From Rhodospirillaceae bacterium (lineage in GTDB: Bacteria > Pseudomonadota > Alphaproteobacteria > UBA8366), in NCBI GenBank assembly GCA_002724395.1, contig PBOR01000049.1, forward strand, positions 1 through 38,411: 38,411 nt of DNA, in the 5' to 3' direction. Shown here in pieces: positions 1 to 6,397 of this stretch. Below the pieces are notes generated by a model, which made no database searches, was not told the origin of the DNA, and saw nothing but the letters and a program-made list of their open reading frames with translations. The translations under genes were made by a program, and so were the position numbers. Position 1 is the stretch's first letter. The number at the start of each line of letters is the position of its first letter.

Positions 1-1
1 A

Positions 2-154
2 TCGTCTGCCGAGGCGGCCAAACGTGTGGCGCTGGTGATTGGTAATGACAGCTACAAAAGCTTGCCTGATCTCAACAACGCTCGCACCGACGCTCGTGGC
101 ATGGCGGCAAAGCTGAAGGAACTTGGTTGGAGTTGGAGTGTTAGGGGGTCTTAA
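2..154 (+). pseudogene. Caspase-like (peptidase C14) N-terminal remnant, 5' cut by window edge
   Basis: Reading from base 2, the frame gives about 40 residues that look like the first strand and helix of a bacterial caspase-like domain (core RVALVIGNDSYKSLPDL, then LNNARTDARGMAAKLKELGW). In this family the opening is followed by some 200 residues carrying the catalytic His and Cys. Here the similarity stops near base 130, seven unrelated residues follow, and a TAA at 152-154 ends the frame. No other frame continues the fold. The stop overlaps the ATG of the carbamate kinase gene by one base. The catalytic part is therefore missing, so I call it a gene remnant created by a deletion, an insertion of the downstream pair, or a chimeric assembly junction. 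The upstream part is outside the window. Confidence 0.6.
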
Positions 155-1122
155 TGACAAATCCCCCGGCAAATCCCAACCGTTTGATAGTGGCCATTGG
201 TGGCAACGCCACCCACCCGGAAGATATCGAAGGCACCTCGCAAGAGCAGAAAACCATCGCGGCAATGACTGCCGAAGCGCTATTGCCGTTAATGATGTTG
301 GATAACGAGTTGATTATAACCCATGGGAATGGCCCGGTAGTTGGTAAAATTCTTATGCGCCAAATGCTGACCCGCGATACCATCGCGCCGATGCCACTCG
401 ATATTTGTGTTGCCCATAGTCAGGGGGGCATTGCTTATTTGCTCATGCAAGCGATGGAAAATGCCTTACGGGACCAAGGAAACCAACGCCACGTTACGTG
501 TTTGCTGACGCAGGTCGAAGTCGACCCGGACGACCCTGCTTTCGAGAACCCCAGCAAACCCATTGGCCCTTTTTTCGATGAGGAAGAAGCCAAAAAAATT
601 GGCGCCGAATTGAGTTGGTTGATGAAAGAGGATTCTGGGCGCGGTTGGCGTCATGTTGTGCCTTCACCCAAGCCCAAACACGTTTGCGATATATCATTGG
701 TACAAAATCTGGCTCGGCGCGGCACTGTCGTCATCGCCGGTGGCGGCGGTGGCATTCCGGTTGTGCGGGATCCCAATGGGGTGCGAAAAGGTGTCACGGC
801 CGTTATCGATAAGGATCTGACTTCAGCCCTCATGGCCAATGTATTGGGTATCGATACGTTGATGATCCTGACAGCCGTACCGAAAGTCGCCATTCACTTC
901 GGCACTGAGAAAGAAGAGTGTTTGGACCGCGTTACTTTGCAGGAAATTCGCGCTTATCAAATGGAAGGCCATTTTCCGGCGGGCAGCATGGGACCAAAAA
1001 TCGATGCTGCAATCCGGTTCCTAGAAGGTGGCGGCAAGCGGGTTATTATCGGCCAAATTGATCAAGCTATGCAGGCGCTGAATGGCGAAACAGGAACCCG
1101 CATAGTTTCTAATGACAAATAA
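154..1122 (+). CDS. arcC: Carbamate kinase (ArcC/AllK family)
   Basis: This 322-residue protein has the usual length and motifs of carbamate kinase of the amino-acid kinase fold: AIGGNAT near residues 14-20, THGNGPVVG at 56-64, the AGGGGGIP glycine loop and a VIDKDLTSALMA segment that contacts nucleotide. The enzyme makes ATP and carbamate from carbamoyl phosphate and ADP in the cytoplasm, the last step of arginine, agmatine or oxamate/allantoin use. The start is supported by a strong AGGGGG ribosome site at 143-148. The next gene (DUF2877) starts inside its last codons, overlapping by 11 nt, so the two are translationally coupled. No arginine deiminase genes are nearby, which favours a role like E. 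coli AllK (YbcF), next to AllH, rather than arginine fermentation. Confidence 0.93.
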   Translation: MTNPPANPNRLIVAIGGNATHPEDIEGTSQEQKTIAAMTAEALLPLMMLDNELIITHGNGPVVGKILMRQMLTRDTIAPMPLDICVAHSQGGIAYLLMQAMENALRDQGNQRHVTCLLTQVEVDPDDPAFENPSKPIGPFFDEEEAKKIGAELSWLMKEDSGRGWRHVVPSPKPKHVCDISLVQNLARRGTVVIAGGGGGIPVVRDPNGVRKGVTAVIDKDLTSALMANVLGIDTLMILTAVPKVAIHFGTEKEECLDRVTLQEIRAYQMEGHFPAGSMGPKIDAAIRFLEGGGKRVIIGQIDQAMQALNGETGTRIVSNDK

Positions 1123-2032
1123 CTCCGACCCGTTCGCACTCGAAATCAAACGCCTCGGCCCCGTAGCCGCTCGCACGGTTAGCCAAAATACGATGGGAAA
1201 CGTTGTCGCGGTTTTTGAAAAATGTTTTTATGTGAAGCTGGATGGTGCCTTTATTTGTATAGGTAATTCAGACTTTTCCGACGGCCCCTTGAATGTTGTG
1301 TCCTCAGCGCCCGCACAATCATCATGGTCAGCAAGCGGTGTGCAATTAGGGGATCGGGCCTATATCTTAAATAAATGCTTACATATTGGCTCGCGAGCTT
1401 CATTTCGATTATCTAAAGCGGAAACATGGGTGCCGGAGCCCATTGATCCGTCATGGACATGTGCGTCTACCCTTAAAAGCATTAAGGACTTCTATTCTGT
1501 GTTTAGTCCTTCAGAGGGTCTTATGCCGCTAGCAATTGATGCGTCTGGAACTCCGGACCGTTTTTTACCACAAGCGGAAACGCCAATCGCCACGTTGAAG
1601 GATTGGTTACAAAAAAGCTTTAAAGCAGAGGCTTCTTTTACCAAAGAAGCTCCCGTCGAAAAGCTTCTTGGCCTCGGCCCTGGCTTAACCCCATCTGGGG
1701 ACGATTTCCTCGGTTCAATGCTAATAACGCTTCATTCTATGGACCTCAATGAAACTCAAACCGTCCTTGCGAAGGGTGTATTGGAACACGCGCCGATTTG
1801 CACCAACCCCATTAGCGCCCAGCACCTTTGTGCCGCAACCGAAGGGTTAGGTAGCATTAGCCTCCATCACCTCTTCAAGGCACTTCATGCCGGCCAGGAT
1901 CAAGCGCAGGCACTTAAAGACCTCACAGCCATCGGCCATACTTCCGGCTGGGATGCTTTGGCAGGTGTTTATACAACACTTGATATTTGGCACGATGCAA
2001 CCCAGAAAAACGGTAGTGGACAAAAGGATTGA
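1112..2032 (+). CDS. DUF2877 protein, AllH-like subunit of oxamate carbamoyltransferase
   Basis: The 306-residue product carries the hallmark DUF2877 motif LLGLGPGLTPSGDDFLGS at about residues 185-202. In E. coli the DUF2877 protein YlbF (AllH) works with FdrA (AllF) and YlbE (AllG) as oxamate carbamoyltransferase, whose product carbamoyl phosphate is used by a carbamate kinase encoded next door. Here the carbamate kinase lies directly upstream and overlaps by 11 nt, which supports the same pathway. FdrA and YlbE homologues are not in the window: upstream is a caspase remnant, downstream a 200-bp gap. I saw no clear ribosome site of its own, consistent with coupling to the kinase gene. Family assignment is firm, the exact substrate is inferred. 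Confidence 0.8.
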   Translation: MTNNSDPFALEIKRLGPVAARTVSQNTMGNVVAVFEKCFYVKLDGAFICIGNSDFSDGPLNVVSSAPAQSSWSASGVQLGDRAYILNKCLHIGSRASFRLSKAETWVPEPIDPSWTCASTLKSIKDFYSVFSPSEGLMPLAIDASGTPDRFLPQAETPIATLKDWLQKSFKAEASFTKEAPVEKLLGLGPGLTPSGDDFLGSMLITLHSMDLNETQTVLAKGVLEHAPICTNPISAQHLCAATEGLGSISLHHLFKALHAGQDQAQALKDLTAIGHTSGWDALAGVYTTLDIWHDATQKNGSGQKD

Positions 2033-2100
2033 GAATCGGGTGATAGGGCTCCGGCAGGTACTCTCTCTTCTCATTTAATGTAGGCGTCGAAGCAAGGGGC

Positions 2101-2168
2101 CACTAAATTTAGTGCAGAGGTATGGCGCAGAGGGTTGATGTGTTTTCACCAAACACTAAATTGCAGAG
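2101..2168. repeat. 14-bp palindrome plus imperfect direct copy (possible operator)
   Basis: CACTAAATTTAGTG at 2101-2114 is a perfect palindrome. The 19-bp unit containing it (palindrome plus CAGAG) recurs at 2154-2168 as CACTAAATTGCAGAG, lacking the inner TAGT. The pair sits in the 200-bp gap upstream of the DUF4149 gene, a reasonable place for a regulator site. No regulator gene is adjacent, so function is only a guess. Confidence 0.3.
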
Positions 2169-2232
2169 TCACCAACGGGTGTTAAAAAATTAATTCAAAA
2201 AACCAGTTGAAACTCAAAGGAATACTAAGCGT

Positions 2233-2661
2233 ATGGAAATACCTCACTTACTTGGGATAATGAGCGTGATAACGGTGGCGACATTATTCGGCTCAATGGC
2301 GTTTTTCTCATGTGTAATAGCGCCCCTAGTATTTATTGAATTAGACGCCGAAACCGCCGGCCGTTTTATACGGCGCCTGTTCCCTTGGTATTACGTCGTT
2401 ATCGCCGCCCTTTCGTTATTGGCAACGATATCATTTGCCTTCACTAATCATATTAGTGCTGTGATCATGGGTTTGGTTTTTCTTGGTGCTTGTATTTCCC
2501 GAGAAGTCTTGATGCCTAGAATCAATCATTGGCGTGATGAAATGATCCAAGGGAATTCCAAGGCTGAAGTTTCATTCAATCGATTACACCGCGCTTCGGT
2601 TTTTATTAATGGGGTTCAACTCATTGCGGTATTCGTCATCCTTTTACGATCAATATTATAA
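2233..2661 (+). CDS. DUF4149 family small integral membrane protein
   Basis: This 142-residue protein has four hydrophobic segments (roughly 8-32, 50-70, 74-92 and 124-141). Between the last two lies the signature FNRLHRASVFINGVQLIAV, the conserved RLH...N..Q pattern of DUF4149, also related to eukaryotic TMEM205. Biochemical function is unknown for the family; it is a cytoplasmic-membrane protein common in proteobacteria. It seems to stand alone or to be cotranscribed with the 108-residue protein that starts 18 nt after its stop. Purine-rich AAAGGAAT precedes the ATG. The family call rests on the membrane pattern and the RLH motif. Confidence 0.75.
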   Translation: MEIPHLLGIMSVITVATLFGSMAFFSCVIAPLVFIELDAETAGRFIRRLFPWYYVVIAALSLLATISFAFTNHISAVIMGLVFLGACISREVLMPRINHWRDEMIQGNSKAEVSFNRLHRASVFINGVQLIAVFVILLRSIL

Positions 2662-2679
2662 CAAAATATAGTCCAGATT

Positions 2680-3006
2680 ATGAAAACACTGCCTTATCGA
2701 ATCAAAACTGGAACCGGAGATACCTTTGATGTTGAGTTCCCATTACACGAGGAAACCGAAGACCCAGTTAGGGTTGGCCAACTAGTTAGCCAACTTTTAT
2801 CAACAATCGATCGGGATTTAGCGCTGTTCTCCGAAACGAGTAATGGCGACGTGCTGCAAGCACTTGCTATGGTGCTTGCGGTACGAGCGCGGATGGTGCA
2901 TGCGGATAACGATACGACAGCTCGACTTTCAACGCAGCTTCTATCTACCGCCTTAACCGCAGTGTCGGAAGCACCCCGAAAAGTACCCCAAACGGGCAAT
3001 GCTTAA
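2680..3006 (+). CDS. Conserved-looking hypothetical protein, 108 aa
   Basis: I do not recognise this protein. It is soluble and acidic in its first half, with no signal peptide, membrane segment or cysteine. Its N-terminus (YRIKTGTGDTFDVEFPLH) looks like a beta hairpin, and residues 30-95 look helical and rich in Ala, Leu and Ser. It begins 18 nt after the DUF4149 gene, so the two are probably one transcript. A 101-codon open frame on the opposite strand is a shadow, since this frame has the better gene context. Reality of the gene is likely, function unknown. Confidence 0.6.
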   Translation: MKTLPYRIKTGTGDTFDVEFPLHEETEDPVRVGQLVSQLLSTIDRDLALFSETSNGDVLQALAMVLAVRARMVHADNDTTARLSTQLLSTALTAVSEAPRKVPQTGNA

Positions 3007-3089
3007 ATAGATTTTATGGGGCATTTCTCATTTAGTATTATTCTGTGAGCTCAGAAGTGGCGGGCTAATCTCCAGTCACTCTCGGTGCC

Positions 3090-3109
3090 ATAGCGTAGCA
3101 CGACGCTAT
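3090..3109. repeat. 7-bp inverted repeat upstream of the selenoprotein candidate
   Basis: ATAGCGT and ACGCTAT form a perfect 7-bp stem around a 6-nt loop, 98 nt before the ATG of the thioredoxin-like gene. There is no T-run after it, so it is not a simple terminator. It could be an operator or a leader-RNA hairpin. Confidence 0.3.
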
Positions 3110-3206
3110 CATCGTACCCATATAGAAATTTAATTTTAGTTTCCGGCATTGACTTTGGACCAAATACACACAGATCAATGTAGTAATTGCATTGAGGATG
3201 TGTCTC

Positions 3207-3617
3207 ATGAAAAAGTTTTTGATTAGGATTGCCGCATTATCGTTGCTACTCACGGCGACATCATTGGCAGCACAGGCTGAAACGAGTTGGACAAATTATA
3301 AGCCAGGCCTTGTTGATTCTGCCTTAGAACGCGGTGAAACTGTACTGCTAGGCTATCTGTCTTCCTGGTGAGGGACCTGCGCACGTCAGAAAAGCGTGCT
3401 TAACGAGCTCCGTGCGAGCCATCCAAGATACGACAAGTCTATTAAATTTATTCTTATCGATTGGGATACCTTCAGTTCACATTCTGTCACCAGTAGCCGT
3501 AACATACCGCGCCGGTCAACGTTGGTGCTCATTAAGGGCTCCAAGGAAATCGGGCGGCTGGTAGCGGATACCGATGAAACGGTAATCAAGGAATTTTTGG
3601 ACAACAGTTTGAAGTAA
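3207..3617 (+). CDS. Periplasmic thioredoxin-like protein, probable selenoprotein with U-G-T-C redox motif (in-frame TGA 3369-3371)
   Basis: The ATG at 3207 follows a GAGG ribosome site at 3194-3197 and opens a signal peptide (KKFLIRIAALSLLLTATSL, cleavage after about residue 24). The frame runs to TAA at 3615-3617 with one interruption, TGA at codon 55. That codon lies in YLSSW-TGA-GTCARQ, exactly where thioredoxins have the first Cys of W-C-x-x-C. After it the fold continues normally: a beta strand KFILIDWDT, the IPRRSTLVLIKG segment around the thioredoxin cis-proline region, and a C-terminal helix. So the product would be 136 residues with selenocysteine 55 and Cys58. TGA is an ordinary stop for other genes here, so it is not reassigned. 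A weak SECIS-like hairpin follows. The alternative is a Cys-to-stop mutation. An in-frame ATG at 3198 is possible but has no ribosome-site spacing. Selenium genes are not in the window. Confidence 0.72.
3369..3399 (+). other. UGA codon with SECIS-like hairpin immediately downstream
   Basis: Ten bases after the TGA, GCACG (3381-3385) can pair with CGTGC (3395-3399) around a 9-nt loop. If the top G-C pair is open, the loop begins with GU, the pair that SelB recognises in the E. coli fdhF element. The loop lies about 15 nt after the UGA, close to the spacing of bacterial SECIS elements. A competing pairing with CGTGCG at 3411-3416 exists. The stem is short, so the hairpin is supportive rather than proof. 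Confidence 0.4.
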
Positions 3618-3649
3618 TTTTGAGCTTGTTTTAGTCTCCCTTCACTTAT

Positions 3650-3676
3650 AACCCGGTTTTCTTAGCCGGGTTTTTT
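3650..3676 (+). terminator. Rho-independent terminator after the thioredoxin-like gene
   Basis: AACCCGG (3650-3656) and CCGGGTT (3666-3672) form a 7-bp GC-rich stem around a 9-nt loop, and the stem runs into six T residues at 3671-3676. It lies 33 nt after the TAA at 3617. Because the terminator follows that TAA rather than the TGA at 3369, it fits the longer reading frame being the transcribed gene. Confidence 0.85.
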
Positions 3677-3771
3677 CTTTGAAGGGGTGGCTATTCCCTT
3701 GCAGAGTTTCAACAGGGAGCTAAAGGTAAGCCAATCTTCACGTTTACTTTAAAACCTATAAACTCATCCCC

Positions 3772-4602
3772 ATGCGAGCTTTAACTGCATTAACCTGCCT
3801 AATCTTTGCCATGTGTTTACGAAGCGGCCATGCACAAACTTTGTTTCTGCAGGCTAATGGCTCACAAGATGCCTACACCTTGATAAATGATAAGTTAGTA
3901 GAGTTTGACGGCAATGCATTTGAGACATCGGATTGCAGTCACCGTGACTTTGGCCCGCATATAACCCAAGTCTATGATGCAATTCTTAGAAAACATGTGT
4001 TTCGCTTTCATATACACAGGGACGAGGATACCGATCGGTGCGTAAAGTTTGATCGTCAGCGGACAGAAATAAAAGTATATGACAAGTCACCTGATTGGAT
4101 GAAGGCGACAGAGCAAAGTAGCTTCGCTTACAAATGGAAATTTAAGGTTGATCAAAAGTTCCAACCATCGAAAAAGTTTACCCACTTTTTTCAATTGAAG
4201 GGTGTGGGTGGCGCTTATGGCATGCCATTATTGACATTGACGGCTCGGAAGGGCCCCAGAGGGCAACTAGCTAAACTTGAACTGCGGCACGCCACTCACG
4301 GTAAGGCTCGTAAAATTAGAGTAGAAAAGTTGCAGCCATTTCTGGGGACATGGTTGCGGGTAAACGTAAAAGCAACTTTTGGTTCTAAGGGGAAACTAGT
4401 TATCCAAATTAAATCTATGAACGATAATCATACCTTAATGTATTATGAAAATAATTCGTTAAATATGTGGAAACAGGATGCGGATTTTATAAGGCCAAAG
4501 TGGGGCATTTACCGTAGCTTAAGAGATAAGCAATCTTTGAGGGATGAGGTTATTGATTTCGCTGACATTGAAATTAAGGTTAAATCGACGATGGGGAATT
4601 GA
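3772..4602 (+). CDS. Secreted polysaccharide lyase-like protein (heparin lyase I / PF14099-type jelly roll)
   Basis: The 276-residue protein starts with a signal peptide (core ALTALTCLIFAMCL, cleavage probably after GHA, residue 21). The mature part is beta-strand rich with the features of polysaccharide lyases of the heparin-lyase I/glucuronan-lyase jelly-roll type: a CVKFDRQRTEIKV strand with the R-x-E pair, FTHFFQLKG, PLLTLTARKG, a later WLRVNVKATF strand, and PKWGIYRSL followed by a FADIEIKV end strand. Such enzymes beta-eliminate uronic-acid polymers outside the cytoplasm. It stands alone after a terminator, with the small gene at 4679 downstream. Base composition is more AT-rich than the metabolic genes. 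The fold call is reasonable, the substrate cannot be named, and a non-catalytic carbohydrate-binding role is possible. Confidence 0.6.
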   Translation: MRALTALTCLIFAMCLRSGHAQTLFLQANGSQDAYTLINDKLVEFDGNAFETSDCSHRDFGPHITQVYDAILRKHVFRFHIHRDEDTDRCVKFDRQRTEIKVYDKSPDWMKATEQSSFAYKWKFKVDQKFQPSKKFTHFFQLKGVGGAYGMPLLTLTARKGPRGQLAKLELRHATHGKARKIRVEKLQPFLGTWLRVNVKATFGSKGKLVIQIKSMNDNHTLMYYENNSLNMWKQDADFIRPKWGIYRSLRDKQSLRDEVIDFADIEIKVKSTMGN

Positions 4603-4678
4603 AATCCAAAGAAATTGTTGTGATGAACTGTACTACATCGTATCCCGCTAAAAACCATTAAGGCTATAAGGGGGGCAA

Positions 4679-4909
4679 ATGAGAACGCAATTATGCTGGA
4701 TGGCATTTTTCTCTGTATTGGCTTTGGGAGCTTTGATCTACGATCATAATTTCAGGATCACAACTCACGTAGATCGAGTACAAGTCGCTACTCTAAATCT
4801 CACGCGAATAATTTTTACTAAAAATGAAAGTTTTATGGTGTGCACATTTGGTGAGCCGATGCCGGAAAATTTTGATCCTGTTTGCTCTCCCTGGGTAGCG
4901 CCTAAATAA
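4679..4909 (+). CDS. Small membrane-anchored or secreted hypothetical protein, 76 aa
   Basis: A strong AAGGGGGG ribosome site sits six bases before this ATG, which is the main reason to accept so short a gene. The protein has an N-terminal hydrophobic segment (WMAFFSVLALGALIY, residues 7-21) that could be a signal anchor. A short polar part follows, with two cysteines near the C-terminus (VCTFGEP and VCSPW) that could form a disulfide outside the cytoplasm. I do not recognise a family. It lies 76 nt after the polysaccharide-lyase-like gene and may be cotranscribed. Confidence 0.5.
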   Translation: MRTQLCWMAFFSVLALGALIYDHNFRITTHVDRVQVATLNLTRIIFTKNESFMVCTFGEPMPENFDPVCSPWVAPK

Positions 4910-5004
4910 TTATCACGTAATTTCAATAGCAGTTCAGTTAATGAATTTAGATGGCGCTCAGTGTAGTTGAATAAATTTTATGGCCACGACACTCGGGGAG
5001 TAAG

Positions 5005-6102
5005 ATGACAGAGAATAAAAAGACACTCGATATTTGGATTACCGGTTGTGCGCATATCCACAGTGACTTGCTCCATGATCGACGCAGCTTCGCCGAAGCC
5101 GTGGAGCAAAGTGAAAATGGTGGTAGTGAGGGTGGTCCCCCTTTTGATTGGGATATTATGCTTTACCTCGGTGATTTTATTGGCACCCATCATCCACCAA
5201 CAGACAAAGAAGCCGTGGCTGTTTTAGAGCAACTTAACTCGGTGCAAAAACACACGACGTCACAGATTTACTCCATTGCAGGAAATATTGATGCCAGCGG
5301 TCCTAACGAAGAAACGCAGTGGTGGTTCCGAAAATATATCGATCCAGCTGGCGAGTGCCCCGATGTATCTGGTGTGAAGAATGAAGAGAGACCGTATCCG
5401 GTTGTGGGCACATGGGAACGCTATCGAATTGATATCGGTAACGCCTCTATTTTAATGATGAGCGATCGTAATGATGGTGGGCCACCTCAAGGTCGTGCTG
5501 AGAAAGGCGGGTGGCCAGCAGGCGCAATTACTGATGATACTTTCGCTTGGTGGCATGAGGCAGTAGAGAAAAACGACGACAGGATATTGATTACCTGTGC
5601 GCATCACGTTCTTCGCGATACGACTACAGCAACCGCACCATTTGAGGGTGTTAATGGGGGCTATCACAAGCGTTATGACGATGCCGAAGGGGCCTCATAT
5701 CTTTATTTCGTAGGGGATGACGCAAACACGGATCAATTTCATGACGTTTTAAAAGATAATGTCGGCAAGCTCTCTTTTTGGTTCGGCGCGCATACTCATA
5801 CACACCCAGACGATTCTTATGGTGATAAAAGTCTGGTTGAGGAATACTGCGGCACAACATTTTGTAATGCTGCTGCCCTGACCCGTCATCATGGCAGTTT
5901 CGATAATAATTTCAGGCAAGAGGGGCAGCCACTTCGAACAGGGGCACCGATGAGCCGCTTGCTTACCTTCACCGAAGGCTCTGAAGAGGCCATGCTTCGC
6001 TGTTATTTGCATACATCCGATCATGCTCCACAAGGCTGGTATGCGCCACAGGAACGGAAGATACGCTTACCACATCCCTTTAGATTTGATGGCGACACCT
6101 AA
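5005..6102 (+). CDS. Calcineurin-like metallophosphoesterase, cytoplasmic, 365 aa
   Basis: The motif order is that of calcineurin-like phosphoesterases: a first metal motif GCAHIHSD (residues 14-21), GD in LYLGDFIG (56-57), GN in IAGNIDASG (93-94), a later CAHHVLRD His motif and the closing GAHTHTHP. The first motif has H-I-H where the family usually has D-x-H, and the third has GNID in place of GNHD, so it is a divergent member. No signal peptide is present. The ATG follows GGGGAG at an acceptable distance. The inserted GGSEGGPPFDWD loop and Trp-rich central region (TQWWFRKY) are unusual. Likely a phosphodiesterase or phosphomonoesterase of unknown substrate. It is a single gene with gaps on both sides. 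Confidence 0.75.
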   Translation: MTENKKTLDIWITGCAHIHSDLLHDRRSFAEAVEQSENGGSEGGPPFDWDIMLYLGDFIGTHHPPTDKEAVAVLEQLNSVQKHTTSQIYSIAGNIDASGPNEETQWWFRKYIDPAGECPDVSGVKNEERPYPVVGTWERYRIDIGNASILMMSDRNDGGPPQGRAEKGGWPAGAITDDTFAWWHEAVEKNDDRILITCAHHVLRDTTTATAPFEGVNGGYHKRYDDAEGASYLYFVGDDANTDQFHDVLKDNVGKLSFWFGAHTHTHPDDSYGDKSLVEEYCGTTFCNAAALTRHHGSFDNNFRQEGQPLRTGAPMSRLLTFTEGSEEAMLRCYLHTSDHAPQGWYAPQERKIRLPHPFRFDGDT

Positions 6103-6397
6103 TTACTAAATGCGTCTTCGCAGACACTTTTCCCTCTTTTGTACGAAGCAAGGTTAGTTGGGTCCTCCATATAAGCATGTTTTTTCGCGTTTGACTGCCT
6201 CTGAAATTTGCCATGCGGCATACTTATTAAAGTTGGCGCTAGTCTTTAGTTGTTGTTCTGTTGGCAATTAATTTATTTTAAAAATGACAATTAGTTGTTG
6301 CTGGCAAACCTATGTTCGGACTGAATTTATTCATACAAAATTATAATTTCTGATTTTATTCTGAAATCACTTATGATGTTTGCAGGCAGGAGAAAGA
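6103..6397. other. 295-bp AT-rich intergenic region with possible promoter
   Basis: No gene is visible. The stretch contains a perfect -10 hexamer TATAAT at 6342-6347 without a good -35, and a 10-bp direct repeat TTAGTTGTTG at 6246-6255 and 6291-6300, each followed by a CTG..GGCAA sequence. It probably holds the promoter of the dioxygenase gene that starts at 6398. Confidence 0.3.

Noticed and set aside
152..1120. Identical 11-bp TAATGACAAAT at both gene starts of the carbamate kinase pair
   Set aside because: Both places encode MTN after a stop-like TAA; with only 11 bp it is most simply coincidence or a shared translational-start context, not a repeat element.
6110..6140. Weak hairpin GTCT/AGAC followed by T-rich stretch after the metallophosphoesterase
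   Set aside because: Only four pairs and interrupted T-run; too weak to call a terminator.
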